Shown here piece by piece: positions 27,196 through 40,500 of a stretch of 64,000 bases of DNA. The stretch comes from Monosiga brevicollis MX1 (taxonomy: Eukaryota > Opisthokonta > Choanoflagellata > Craspedida > Salpingoecidae). Position 1 is the first letter of the stretch; the number at the start of each line of letters is the position of its first letter. The notes beneath the pieces were generated by a model, which worked only from the letters and a program-made list of their open reading frames with translations, was not told where the DNA came from and did not search any database. The stretch is from positions 116,294 to 180,293 of the forward strand of contig NW_001865079.1 in NCBI RefSeq assembly GCF_000002865.3, given 5' to 3'. The translations under genes and the position numbers were made by a program.

Positions 27196-30100
27196 ATGAT
27201 GCCGTGCCTCCCTAGCGCACTGTCGGCGCTCTCTATCCTCGCTTTGCTTGGTACAGCCCCGAGAATGTTACTTCATCCCGTCCTGTCCTGCCCCTCGCCA
27301 AGGCCCCTTTCCCTCACGCGCACCCAATGACCTGCCTTGACCATAGGCGCCGTGGCTGGAGCCGGTATGACTACACTGCCTCCAAGCCCGACAACCCGCG
27401 CCGCGACCACATCGCCCGCCGCGACACCACCGCTCTGTAACTTTGATGGCATGTGCTTCTGCCCCATCGGTCTGACCGCCCGCATCGAGCTCGACGCCTT
27501 CCGCTGCCCCACCTGCCTTTGCCTGATTGACGAGGAAGAAGACAGCTTTGAGGTGCCCGCCACTGAGGAGCCCACCGAGGACCCCTGCAGCTTTGACGGC
27601 ACCTGCGACTGTCCTGACCACCAGCAGGCCTCCATTCGTGTACGTGCAAAAGCGTCCCCCCTCCCCGCATGTTATCGGAGACAAAGCTGCTGCTGCCATC
27701 CGCTTGCTCCGTACCTCTGGTCAGTACAAGAGGGGTCAAGACCCATTCACTGACAGGGATCGCGCTCTTATGCTAGGTTTACGATGGTTGCCCGACCTGC
27801 ATCTGCTCAGACCCCGTGACGACGCGAGCACCAACCACCTCTCGCATCCAGACAACCACCCAGGCACCCATCTCCACGACCAACATTCAGGCCACCTGCG
27901 CCCCCTATCGCCCATGCAACTGTCGCCCTGGCGCAATCAGCGTGGACACGGTAAGCACCATAAATTTGAGAGCACGCATCAAAGTCGAAGCGCGTGCCTC
28001 CCTTGACCTTGCTCGGGCTAACGCCCCCGTCCCAACGCTCAGTTTGACCGATACGGTTGCCGGAGCTGCTCCTGTAAGCCCGTTCCAACCACAACCCCGG
28101 CACCTACCACTACCAACTCTCAAGCCCAGACTACTGTCGGACCCCAAGTAACCACAAACCAGAACAGCTGCAGCGCCTACGTACCCTGCAACTGCCGACC
28201 TGGAGCCGTTCCTCGAGATTACGTGAGTCCCGGCCCGTGCCTGCCGTCCGTCTCACCTGTCATCTCATCCAGGTCACTCACCAACACGTTCCATTTCACA
28301 CCTCAAAGTTTGACCAAGATGGATGCCGCCGCTGCTCCTGTCGCGCGGCCACCACGCCTGCAGCTAGTTCTGCCCCTTCCTCCACCCAGACCTCGTCTAG
28401 TTCCACATCAAGACCCTCAACAACCACCAGTTCCTCAATCTCCAGCTCGTCACGGTCCTCTTCCTCTTCCTCTTCCTCATCAACGTCATCCTCTTCCTCT
28501 TCCTCTTCAACGTCATCCTCTTCCTCGCACTCATCAACGTCATCCTCTTCCTCGCACTCCTCGTCCTCGACCACCTCTACCACCTCACCGCCTCTCAATC
28601 GTAAGCCCTTCTCAACATGCGACACCGCTTGGCGCCGTTTCCGCGCACGTTTTGTGGATGCACCGCATGCACCCCTATTCATGCCCAACCGTGCTCTTCT
28701 CCGCAGCTGGCTGCCCTGTTCCCGACTGCCACTCTTGCCAAGCGCACCAAAACGTCATCAGCTTTGAATACAACGGTTGGTACAAGCAAATGAATACAAC
28801 ATCCGCATTCTTGTTCGCCACTCAGGCGGCACCTGACGGAATGCTTCAATTCTGCTCCTGTATTCTCCAGGATGCTACTATTGTCGCTGCGAGGACAGGA
28901 ATGCACCCCAAACTTCGCCTTATCCCCCGCAATGTGCCAACCCTGATTGCCACGAGTGTCAAGCGCATCAGACCGTTGAGTTCTATCAAGAGGCCGGTGA
29001 GCATACACGTGCCGCCCATGGACACACCCTGTTCTGTGTTTCTTCCAACGCCAAACCCACCTAACATGCCCATTCACATGGACTGCATTCCTGGCACCAT
29101 GCCTAGGCTGCCCCAAATGCCGCTGTGTCACTCCCGGTGAACCTAGCACCTCTCGTGTGCCGCTGACCACAACCCAACCAACCACGACCCCTCGTCATGT
29201 TCCCACCACGACCCCTCGCCATGTTCCCACCACGACACATCGACCCATGCCAACTACTGCAGGATCAACCACCGCCCCCGGCCCCACCAACGTTCCCGCT
29301 GACCAGTGCCCAGTGCCCACGCAGTGCAATGGCGCCTGTCGCTGTGAGTGCTTGCACTGCCCATGTGCACATCTCCAAATGAGCAAGCGCCTCGAGAGGC
29401 CGCTGGCCCTCGAGACTGGTATGGACTCTGACCACTCACTTACCCTGCCTTGCAACAGCTTCAGAGGTGCCCTTTTGGACAACGGTAGCTGGTTGCTACG
29501 GGTGCCTGTGCATTCCCAGTGCTGAGAATCGTGAGTTCTTGGATGCAGGCCTTGCCGCCAACCAAAGACCATCAGGCTTACCTCTTGCCTGCTAAAATTG
29601 GGGCTTTGCGCAATTAGGCGACTATGATGTCAACTGCAGTGCCCCTGCAGAAGACCTGACAGAGTGGATCTATTCCTCTTGGAACCCGTGGTCTGCTTCG
29701 TGTGGCATGGCTTACCGGTACGCGATCAGACCTCGGTTTGGCCTCGAAATTGTCATCTGTTTGCAGTCTCATGCCTTGGTCGCAGGTTTCGAATGGCGCT
29801 GTTCTGCCCTGCAGCTTTGTGCGGGGCAACTTGTGGTCACCCGCTCGAGGTTGAGTCCCGTGACATGGGACCCTGCCCAACAACTACCATTGCCCCGGCC
29901 AACAACGCCCAGTCGAGTGATAACGGGAAGCAAGCATTTGTGCTGCGCGATGCGCTGGTAAGACTTGGACCGTGTGCATTTTTGTGTGCACCATCCCATC
30001 TTGATAGTGTGCTTGCTTGACGACTGTGCACTGGCTCATCTTGTGTTGCTTTGTTTTTTTGTTTTTTTGTTTTTTACCTTGACCCTCTCGGCGCAGACGG

Positions 30101-30431
30101 GTCCGGCCATGGGCCTGATTGTGGCCGGCATCGTGCTGCTGTTGCTCGTGGTGGCAGCCATCGTCGTAGCCTTGCGTCGCCGCCAGTCCCGCCATGTCAT
30201 GAATGAACTTGAGGGCTTGGAGTACGATGATGGTTCGCTCAGCCTGAGGTACGGTGTGCCTTGGCTTGCCCAATAACATCCTTAAACGTTGCCTCGGCAT
30301 TTGGTCTGGGCCGTCCCGCCAAGCCTCACTGGTGGCACATGCCTGTGTTTAGGCCAGCGCCTGTACCGCTGCATCGCGACAGCGAGGCCCAGCCCATCGT
30401 CGCCAACCCGGCGTTTGAAGATGAGGCATGA
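27196..30431 (+). CDS. Type I membrane protein with antistasin-like repeats and a thrombospondin type 1-like domain
   Basis: Multi-exon gene. The first exon, 27196-27250, gives a signal peptide (MMPCLPSALSALSILALL). The second runs from 27347 to about 27639. Several cysteine-rich modules follow, each split by an intron, of the form CNCRPGAISVD then FDRYGCRSCSCK; the spacing fits antistasin-like inhibitor domains. Thr/Pro- and Ser-rich linkers join them, including a long Ser run near 28400-28590. Later modules (GCYYCRCED, GCPKCRC, GCYGCLCIPS) vary the pattern. Near 29650 WIYSSWNPWSASCGMAYR and a following cysteine-rich exon look like a thrombospondin type 1 repeat. A membrane span (GLIVAGIVLLLLVVAAIVVA) starts near 30110, followed by RRRQSR and a short cytoplasmic tail ending in NPAFEDEA. 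The role is probably adhesion or sensing; the ligand is unknown. Exact exon edges in the middle are uncertain. Confidence 0.78.
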
Positions 30432-31335
30432 TACGCTCCAGCCCGTCTTTATAAGTGTGATGGCTTGATGAGCCTGCTCCCCGTCCCAAAGCTTGAGTTG
30501 CTTGGTCCTCGTGTCCATAAACATACATGCGCACCGTTTTCATGTTGACTGCCCGTCCCTACGCGCGGTCTGGCAGTGGTTGTCAATCCGCACATACCAA
30601 TTTCAGCCAATCATTTTAAAACCGAGTCGCAGTGTCATCCTGCAAGGAGTCTCGACTGGAGTAGCACTTGAGATGCAGCACAGAAGCGTCAAAGAAAATA
30701 TGGTGTTCGAATTCGACAGTTGTCGGAAGAATGGAAGGCTGTGCAGCAAATGAAAGCCGGCAAAAATAATTCACTAAAGGGTGACCAAGCAGGTGATACT
30801 AAAAAAAAAAACCCGAAGAAGGGAGCTGGAGAAGGTAGCCGGACACGTGCAGAGGGTATGGGCTCTCATTTTGTTCGCAAAGAGCAGGGGCGAGAACAAA
30901 AGTGTTGCAATACAGCGGCTGGCGAGCACGTTGGCACGGTTCACACATCCTTCAGCCACCCCTGGCCCTGAGGAAAAAAAAAACTATTCTATGCATGTTT
31001 ATTTGGTTCTTGCTGGTTTTACCTTGGCGAATAGCTCGCTAGCCAACTCATATTTCCTCACACTTTTTGTGCCAAGCGTGTTGGTCGTGCAAGCGATTGC
31101 AGCTGGAAGGAGTCGGGCTTTGGCAGTCAGTGGGTCAGTGAAGGGATCGCACAGCGATCGATCATAGCAAGTCAAGCAGGGAATTGGTCATCACTCGCAA
31201 TGACCGTGACAGCAATAAAAGGCGGGTAATCGAGAAAGAAGACCAAGAAGCAGCCAGCTTGATCCAGAAGAAAGCGCCTCGAGCGAGCGCGTGACCGACA
31301 TGCGCAGCTCACGCGCCTCCAAAGGGATAGACGCT
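30432..31335. other. Convergent intergenic region
   Basis: Lies between the receptor gene and the mitochondrial carrier. It holds an A-run near 30800, another near 30975 and an AATAAA near 31215. No gene is supported; it is likely 3' UTR sequence. Confidence 0.55.
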
Positions 31336-32698
31336 TCAAGGACTGGGGACGTGCTTGTGGATGGCTTGCTTGATCAGTTCGTAGGTGACGAAAGTGGTGA
31401 TACAGCTGGGCAGGACGCGCAGGATGTTAATGTGCAACCCGCGATAAAAGCCGCGCCAGCCGTCGGCCTGCAAGATGTTTTTAGCGATGGAAGCCAGACC
31501 AGCTGGATTGCGACTGTCTTGCATGCGAGCCCGAACCACCTCATGAGGGTAGGTGATGGTACCGGCAACGAGTTTGGAGCCGGCCGAAGCTAGGATGAGG
31601 CCCAAGATGGATTCCTGGATGGGAGGCCAATGGCAGCAGTGTGGTGGTGGCGGTGGCGGATGACCGAGAAGCGCGGGGCGAGAGTGAGAAGCTTGTTGGC
31701 AGCGGTGAAGAGCAAAGTGATTAGCAGAGCAGGCAGGGACGAGGGCTTACGCGGCCATCGGGGCTGGCGTCACGAGCCCGGTGTTTGAGCTCCTCATAAA
31801 GGGGAAACTGGATGGCCACGTGTAGAAGACCGAGGAAGGAGGCACCGAGGCCCTTGTAGAGTGCGGTGATGCCTTCGTGTTTGGCAATGTGGAGCATATG
31901 CCCCGGGACGGAGAGCCGTTGGAGGACGGCTTGCTCAGTACGGTGATAAACGGCCGAGATGATGCGCGTCCGGACAACCCAGAGTGGGTTGGTGAGCACG
32001 TCTACCACGCCTGCGGCACCCATGGCGGCCAGGCAGCTCTTCCATACGGCGCCACGAGTATTTGGCTCGACGCCCAGGCGTCTCCTAAAGGCATCGTACA
32101 ACTATGGCGGGACAAATCCAGGCCATTGAGGCAAGGAAGAGCGTCATGTGCGAGTGGCTGTGCCGGTGGATGGATAGGTGTTGTCAAGGATGAAAAATCA
32201 TGTGGCACGGGAGTAGGGGCAGACGCACGGGAAAGTAGGTGGCCCAGAAGAAGGGGAGGGTAATGAGACTAGGTTGGAGGCCTCGAAACCAGCCGCGGTA
32301 GCCTTCCTGGTTGCGAATGTCCTGTAGGGCGGCGACGAGGAGCCATTGTATCAGCTGTTCGGAGGGGCCTGCGCATGCGCTTGAACCAGGGGGCGGGGGG
32401 GGGCAGGGGTGTGATGCACGTGCACAAGTCGTACCCTAAGAATGGTCCAGAGCCCCGCTTGGTGGGACGTGCCTGGATGAATGACACCCTCGACCTGCTG
32501 GCGAACCTTGGCTACGTCCAAGGGAGAGCACACGAGGGCGTTGACTAATCCACCACCGGCACCGGCCAGAATGGACTGGTTGTAATGAATCCAATGGGCG
32601 GCACTCGTCAAGTAAGAGTGGCTCGCTGCGGGTGCCACCGGCGTCGCCGACGTCGGCGCCCCCGACGACGACGAGGAGGAGCTCGCCGTCACAGGCAT
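31336..32698 (-). CDS. Mitochondrial carrier family protein, NAD+/pyrimidine-nucleotide carrier type
   Basis: Four exons, 32698-32435, 32321-32229, 32101-31751 and 31614-31336, all join in phase 0 and give 328 residues, the usual carrier size. Three repeats are visible, each with a PX[D/E]XX[K/R] signature: SPLDVAKVRQQV, NPLWVVRTRI and TYPHEVVRARMQ. The sequences ALYKGLGASFLGLLHVAIQF and GFYRGLHINILRVLP resemble yeast Yia6/Rim2 and the animal SLC25A32/33/36 group, which move NAD+, pyrimidine nucleotides or folate/FAD across the inner mitochondrial membrane. Substrate cannot be fixed from this reading; NAD+ is the best guess. The first repeat is preceded by a Ser/Ala-rich N-terminus. The ATG at 32698 is preferred because the frame upstream offers only non-ATG starts. 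In the second repeat tryptophan replaces the usual acidic residue of the signature. Confidence 0.9.
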
Positions 32699-32937
32699 GT
32701 CCTTTGGTACTACCACAACCCCTGCCTCCCCCACCCACACGAGGCTAAAACCAACCAACCCCTCAACCCTTCAACGCCCTGCCCCCCCCCTCCTCCCCCC
32801 GCTAACACAAGCCTTCAGCAGCCCGTCCAACGCGACACCGACTGCGCGCACGACAGAGAGAGAGAGAGAGAAAGACAGAGAGACAGAGAGAGAGCGTTTT
32901 GCGAAAAAAAAGTGAAAACTCGATGAAACTCTTGACA

Positions 32938-33120
32938 CACTCTCTCTCTCTCTCTAAATCTCTCTAAATCTCTCTCTTTCTCTTTCTCTAAATCTCTCTC
33001 TAAATCTCTCTCTCTAAATCTCTCTCTCATCTCTCTCTAAATCTCTCTCTCTCCTGTCTCTCTCTCTCTCTCTTCTTTCTTTCTCTCTCTAAATCCCTCT
33101 CTTCTAAATCTCTCTCTCTA
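32938..33120. repeat. CT-rich satellite-like tract with TCTCTCTAAA units
   Basis: CT runs are interrupted at intervals by AAAT. A second CT tract lies at about 33366-33475. Both give spurious open frames. They sit between the divergent carrier and TPP2 genes. Confidence 0.9.
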
Positions 33121-33157
33121 TGGGGGAGTGAGGCCAGTGGATCTGAGAGGGAGGAGA

Positions 33158-33190
33158 GGGGCTGGGCTGGGCTGGGCTGGGCTGGGCTGC
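33158..33190. repeat. (GGGCT)n short pentanucleotide repeat
   Basis: About six copies of GGGCT. A similar short GGGCT run occurs at about 47576-47600 inside an intron of the fibrinogen-like gene. Confidence 0.9.
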
Positions 33191-34570
33191 CGTTTGAGAG
33201 ATTCAATGGGGTTTCGTATGCACACCCTCCAACAAACTCGCATCGAGCCGGATACCGCGGAACGAAGAAACACACAGCTACACCCTCCCATTGCCCTCAG
33301 TCTGCCCCTGGCTCCCGGCTCTCCCTGCCTGTCTACTCACTCACTCACTCTCACTCCGCTCTCTCACTCACTCTCTCTCTCTCTCACTCACCGCTCACTT
33401 CCGCCGTCTCCGTCTCTCTCGCTCCGTCTCTCTCGCTCTCTCTCGCTCTCTCGCTCTCTCTCGCTGTCGCAGATCCACGTGCTGTGGTTGCTCAGGTCGT
33501 GTGCAAAACATCAACAAGAGCTCCAGGCTGAGCCGTTCCTCGCTATGAGCAGCACCCTCTGTTCACTACGCCCTTTGCCTTTGGCTCATGGGGCACGGGA
33601 AAAGTAGACGCTGATACCCTCTCCGGCCATGACCGGTGCCAGTATCTCTATCGACAACCTGCCCTCGCCCACTGAAGAAGCCAGTGGCGCTGCCGTTTGA
33701 AGCTTTTTTTCTCTTTTTTTTTCTGCGATCATTCGCACATTCTGCGAAACCCAATGGCTCAAACTGTGATAAACATTACACTACACTACAATCACCTTGG
33801 TATATCTTCACTGCATTCGCCTGCTCAAAAAGTATTTTACATCCTGGTGTAGGTGATGAAAATCAATAGTACCTCTCTTAAATTGAAGTATCGCCAACCT
33901 CTTGTTGTGGTTGTGGTTGTTGGAGGTGAACCACTGGCAAACGGCAGCGCCCCCGCCCGCCGCCCGCCGCCTTGGAGCTCCTCCTTCCGACGCTGCGGTT
34001 GGCGCACATCGGTTGAGACACTACCCTTTCTTGCGCTCACCTCTCCTGCTTATTTTTCTTCTTCGCAGCCTCCCGGAAAGCCTTTGTGCATTCACACACA
34101 ACATCACACAAGCCCCACGTCACACAAGCGAGCGACCGCCAACATTTTCTTGGTGCATATTCGCTTCTGCAGGTACGCCGCCGGCCGGGGGGCGGTCCTT
34201 GTTCTGTGCTCGTTCCATGCTTGTACTGAGCTTGTTCTGTGCTCGTTCCATGCTTGTACTGAGCTTGCACTGGACTTGTACTGTGCTTGCACTGGACTTG
34301 GGTCTTGGTTTCGGCCGCACTGACATTGGTTTTGTAACGTGTCAAACGCAGACGACTCGTCGTGGTCTCGTCAGCACTGAACCAGGCCATAGCCGCCTCG
34401 TTGCTTTCGCTCGTCACTGCCTTTGCCCTTTCCAAGCAGTCGCCGCTCGTCGAACGGCCGCACACACTGGTACCTACGCTTTTGGCAGTTTCTTCTCCCC
34501 TGCTCCTTTTCTGCCCCTGCTTCCCCTCCCGTGCTACCCCCTCACATCTTGGACCCCCCCAGCTCGCGCC
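33191..34570. other. Upstream region of the TPP2 gene
   Basis: No supported gene is seen. It contains a perfect 33-base tandem duplication (34198-34230 and 34231-34263) followed by degenerate partial copies. The 3' end is pyrimidine-rich up to the TPP2 start codon. Confidence 0.55.
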
Positions 34571-37500
34571 ATGGCCAACAAGAGCAACCTCTCGGCAGCC
34601 GAGCTGGCTCGCTTCCCCGCAGACAAGCTCATTCCCAAGGATGAGACAGGCGTAACCGACTTTCTTGTAGGTACTTGCCTTTTGCCCAGAGACACGCTCT
34701 TGATAGCACCAACTCACACTGGTTTGCCCCCCCCCCCCCCGTTGCTGCCTCCCTTGTTTTTCTATTCAGCGTGCCCGCCCCGACTACGATGGCCGTGGCA
34801 TTCGCGTTGCCATCCTGGATACGGGCGTCGATCCCGGTGCCGTCAACCTGCAAGTCACCTCGACTGGAGCTCGCAAAATTGTCGACCTTATCGATGCCAC
34901 TGGTCGGAATGCGCTGTTTCATCCTTGTGCACCAGCTACTGCGCCTATCCCTAAGAGCACCCACCCCATTCACCTCTCTCACATGATCTTCGCTGCATCA
35001 TACAGGCTCTGGCGCCGTCGACACGGCTACCGTGGTCCAGCTGAATGAAGATGGCACCCTCAAAGGCGCCTCCGGCACCGTGTACACGAACGTGTGTGAT
35101 ATGCGCCTGCTTCCCCTTGACCCCCACCCACCCCCATACCTTCAACTGACACAACTCTTCGTGGTCAGGTCCCCGACGCCATGCGTAGCCGCGACGGATC
35201 TTATCGAGCTGGCTCATTTTACCTCCATAACCTCTACACCGGAGGTCTCCGCAAGCGCATGGAGGTCAGTATTCCTGCCGCATCCACTCACTGGCCCTAA
35301 CCATCTTCTCCCAGCCCTGACGCGCATCATGTGGCAAGTAGGCGTGGCGTCGCAAGGACTGGGACAAAAACCATGGCCAGCTCCTGGCCAATGCCCGCAA
35401 CGCTCTTCGCAAAGCACTCGCTGTCGATGCAAAAGATCAAGTTGGTCTGCGCTGCCCATCACCGCTACTAGCTGGCCCGTTGCGACGCGATCATTCTTGT
35501 GACCGCAGGTTTGAGCTGACACGACTTCTCCCGTCACCCGCTTGCGCCAAAAACATACAGGACCGAGCGCACCTTGAAGAGTTGCAGGGACGCGTCAAGG
35601 CCCTTGAGACACTGCAAACCTCTTATGAAGACAAGGGTCCTCTCTACGATTGCTTTGTCTTCAAGAGCAACGAGGATGAGGTGAGGTTTTTTGGGTTTTT
35701 TGGGTTTTTTTTTTNGGGGGGGGGGGGGGGGGAANNNNNNNNNNNNNNNNNNNNNNNNNNNNNNNNNNNNNNNNNNNNNNNNNNNNNNNNNNNNNNNNNN
35801 NNNNNNNNNNNNNNNNNNNNNNNNNNNNNNNNNNNNNNNNNNNNNNNNNNNNNNNNNNNNNNNNNNNNNNNNNNNNNNNNNNNNNNCCCCCCCCCCCCCC
35901 CCCCCCTTTTGCCCTTGCTCTTGTCGTTGGCTGTGTCCTTTCTCGTTTCGCCTTGACAATGCATCTACCCCTTCCTCCCCTAATTTGTGGCACCTAAAAC
36001 CTGCCTGCGGATAGCAATGGCGGGCCGCTGTGACCTGCACTGAGGAACCAAGTTTGATCGCCGCGAAGGTTATGCGCAACTACAATGTGGCCTACGAGTA
36101 TGCGGCTTTTGGCGAGCAAGACTGTTTCAACTACTGCTTCAACATTGCCGAAGACGGCAACGTGCTCACCATCGTCACCGACTCGGGTGAGCTTGCTTTC
36201 TAGTGAATCCAAGAGCCCCAACGCCCCTTGCACGCACACCGCCGCACTTGGCCTCGCTTGTTGTTTATTTGTTATCCATGCTGCTAATTCACCCTGTTCG
36301 TTCGTGTCCCACCACCCGACATTCCCCCCACCTTCTGACACTGCAATGCATCGATATGGCAGGATCCCACGGAACGCACGTGGCTGGCATTGTAGCCGCC
36401 TTTGATCCAGAGAACCCAGAACGTCATGGCGTCGCCCCCGGTGCTGAAATCGTTGGCATCAAGATTGGTGATGGGCGTCTCGATGCTATGGAAACAGGCA
36501 CCGGCCTCATTCGCGGCGTACGTCACAAGCTGTGGCTGGCCTTTTCTCCATCACAAAAGTGTGCCTGCGTACCCCAGGCGCCACTTGACCTTGAACCACA
36601 CATTGCAACCCCTTCAGGTTCTGGCTGCCGTACGAACTGGCTGCCAAGTGATTAATCTCAGCTTTGGCGAGGCTACAAGCGTCATCAACGCTGGGTACGC
36701 ACTCCGCACATCTTCCATGGACTCTGAATAGCTTCCCATCATTTATAGCATTTTATAAGCTTGCCTTTGCATCACTCACCGTGATGTGATTATCCGCCAG
36801 CCGCATTGTCAAGGTGATGCAAGAGGCAGTGCGGAAGCACAACGTAACGTTCATCTCGTCAGCCAGCAATAGTGGTCCTGCGCTCTGTACCCTTGGTTGC
36901 CCTGGCGGTGTCTCGGACCATCTCATTGGCGTCGGTGCCTATGTGAGCAAAGCCATGATCACACCGCTGTACTCGGCTCACGACGATGTCAATGAGAACC
37001 CTTACACCTGGTCCTCCCGTGGTCCGGCGCCCAACGGTACACTGGGCATCTCAATCTGCGCCCCCGGTGGTGCCATCACCAACGTGCCCCTGTGGAACCT
37101 CTACAGTAACCAGCTCATGAACGGTACCAGCATGAGCAGCCCCAACACTGCTGGTTGTGTGGCCGTGCTTCTCTCGGGCCTCCTGGCTGAAGGTCGCCGC
37201 TGGACCCCATCAGCCGTGCGCCGTGCCCTCGAGAACACAGTGTGTACCGCGCGCGAGTCCCGCCCCTTCACACCATTGACCGTCGCTTCTTCATTCGCCG
37301 TCCGTCTTTGAAAACTCAATCGTGCTCTTCTTTCTCTCACCCCTGACTTAGGCCCGTCCCGTGCCAGGCTGCACCATGTACGACGTCGGACATGGACTGA
37401 TCCAGATTCCTGGCGCCTTTGAACACTTGCAGCAATACGCTGATCTACCAGTCAATGCCACCAACATTATCACCTCGGCTGGCTCCTTGCTCAACCAACG

Positions 37501-40500
37501 TCAGCACTTTCGAGGAGGACTTTACCAAACAAACCTTGCCATTGCTCCTGATATGCATGATGAGATCGACCCTCAACTCAAGATCAACTACAGTACGTGC
37601 TTTGCCGTGGTTGAAACAGTCTGGAACTTCATTCTGTACTGTCGAGCAGAGGCCCGGTGGGGACTAGAGTGGTTTGCTGACGCTTCGTCTGGTGGGCTAC
37701 CTGCATAGACATTATGGCACGCCTCCAAACAACTGCGTCATGGCTCAACGTGCCGTCATCCGTCTTCTTGACGGCTGCTGGCAAGCTCGTGCCCATTCGT
37801 GTATGTTCAGTGCCATCACGATCTGCCTGTCACCCAATCGCCTTCCTCCAGTCCATTCGTTGGTGATGCCACCTATCGGCTGAAACCCCAGTTTGACCCG
37901 TGCTGTTCGACATCATCTCATAGTTGGATACGGAGGCACTTGAGCCTGGGCTGCATGGCACGGAGATTCGCGTGTTTGACTCTGAAAACACTGCTTTCGG
38001 TCCCATTGCTCGCCATGCTGTGACTGTCTTCAAGCCCCATCGCCCAACCGCCCCCACCGCGCCTCTCCAATTTCCAAAGCTTCAGCTAACGGGTGGTGAT
38101 CTGCACGTACGAACTTGAAGCCCCATGCCTCGACAAATTGCAACTCGCGTGCAGTCGCCTCGCAGAAAATCACATTCCGCTTCTTTGCTGCTTTGTCTCG
38201 CATGGTGCATTTCAATGCTCAATCTGCGATGGTACTGGCACAATACGATCGGCACAGCGCCTCTTTGTCCTGCCTCCCGAAGGCGCGGGAGCGTGTACCG
38301 TGCGTCTGACCCTGGGGCAATGCGAAGGCGAGAAGCGCATTGTTTTGCACATGCTGCAAACTGTTCCGGACACGCCCTACTCTGCACACGAAATGGAGCA
38401 ATACTGTATGATGCAGGCCAATGAGTCGCGCGTCTTTACTCAGCGCATCGTGGCTGACACAGTCATCGAGGTGTGCGTTGGCCAGTGGTGGAGCCACAGC
38501 CTTCCATCCGAGGTACACCATTGCCTTGCCTCGCTCAGCCCCCTTTCCCGGACCTCAACGCTCATCCGGCCGACTCATCACCCCGTTGATAGGTGGACGT
38601 ATCCATCGACTTTCATCCCCTTGATGTCAGCCAGCAGACCGTGGCTCTCTCTTCAGGTGGCTCGGCTGCGCGCGTGGTATGTGAGCCTCCCATGCTCCCA
38701 TGCCTGAATAAGCGTCCATGCTTGGATAATCGCCATGAAGCTTCTCTACCTTGCGGTGGTATGAGGTCGAGACGCAACCCTGTGCCTGTCTGATGCGTGC
38801 CCGACCTTCTTAGATGTTCGACAATACATTTGCTCCCTTCACCATGAAACCTTCGGGCAAGCTCGAGACGTTGCGCAAGTCCCTTCGCCCCACACAACAT
38901 GCCATCATTTGCAAAAGTGGTCCGGAAAACACCATGTTCAACGGCAAGCAAACACATGCCTTGGAGCTGACCTACGAGCTGAATCTGGCCGAGAAGGTTG
39001 GTGTGTTTGGTTTGTTTTTGTTTTTATTTTATTTTTTTTTTTTATTTTTTTATTTTTTTTGGTTTTTGATTTTTGATGTTTTCAGAGACATGAATCCGGT
39101 GGCACCCCCTCCCATCTTGCTTTCAACAGTGGTTTTCTTGTCTTTTCGTTTCTTTTTGCCTTTGCCACATTTCATGCCAACCCCTCCCGTTTTCGGCGTT
39201 GTGCCCTCAGGCCAAGGTCGTCCCGCGTTTAGCACAGCTTTCTGAGGTGCTTTATGAAAGTGCCGCTGAGAGCCAACTCATGGTCATTCTGAACGAGAAA
39301 AAATTTCCGGTTCTCTTTGCCGATGCCTTTGGCCGTTACTCGACAGAGCTCGACAAGGGCAAGTACACCCTTCGTGCTGAGGTACGTTTAAGCTTCGTAT
39401 CGCAGCTTTTAATTTGCCCCTGACACGCAGGTTCGACATTTCTCACCCCATCACCCGGGATTTTTTCTTGTTGGTGTAGATTCGCCATGATGACACGGCC
39501 TGGCTGGAAAAGTATAAGGACTTGGCTCTCAACTTGGACATCAAAATCAAGGTGGCAACCCCAGCTGGAACCCAAACACTGATTTGAATGCTCAGCGGAG
39601 AACGCCACTTATACAGTCTTGCAACCCTTGCCATAGGCTGTCGATGTGGCCGTGGACAAAACCCCCGCCATTGTCCAGGGTGGATCGGTACACATGCGCC
39701 TGCCCACTCAGCAGTAAGCCCTGCTTTGCTGGGCACCTGTGACCCCTTCTCTCGCACCAGACTGATGATCCCGTGGTATCGTCTGATGACACCAGGCGCA
39801 CCTCTTTCTTTGTCGAGCCTCCGACCGATGCCAGCCTGCCCAAGCTTGCCGAAGCGGGCGATGTGCTTCTGGGCAAACTCTCGCTTCTGCCCTCATCACA
39901 TGAAGTGAGCATTGGCCTTGCTTGCCCGGCCGTATGGCTCCTTCGGTATCAGCAGATGTGGCATTTGACATTCACCCATGCGCTGTGGCCGTTGAGTACA
40001 GGCCTCCAAATCAGTGTATGCCAACCTGGTCTGCACGGTGGCACCGCGCTCCAAGAAGACGACTGATGACAGCGCGTCGCTGCCAAAGCCCAAGCCTACG
40101 GAGGAGGACTCAGTTGTTGCCGACAAGCGCAAGGCACTTTTGTTGTATGTATGCCCAAGCTTTTTCTGTCAACCCCAGCCTCTGAGGTGCTGACCGCTGC
40201 TCTCGCGCATGCTGCGGCTTGAACAGGCTGCCCGTCGAGCATCTTGAAGTGGTTAAGGATTTGGAAACCGAGTTTGAAAAGGACCAAGCTTATCTGACCC
40301 AACGCCTTGAGAAGCTTGGTGCAGTGACGGACAAGGTAGGCCCAAGTTCACGACAAATTGCCCCAAACACAGCACTGGTGGCAAGGCCACGTACCACGCC
40401 ATTTTCGCCGTGGTGGGCTCGTCTTTGCTGTTTGAGTTCACATCATCGTCTTTCTCGTGTCATCAGAACCGCGACTACGCCGAGTCGGTGGCCGACCGCC

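Noticed and set aside
28296-28688. Glu/Asp-rich minus-strand open frame
   Set aside because: Complement of the polyserine stretch in the receptor gene.
28223-29140. 305-codon Pro-rich plus-strand open frame
   Set aside because: It runs through introns of the antistasin/TSP1 gene in a different frame from the cysteine modules.
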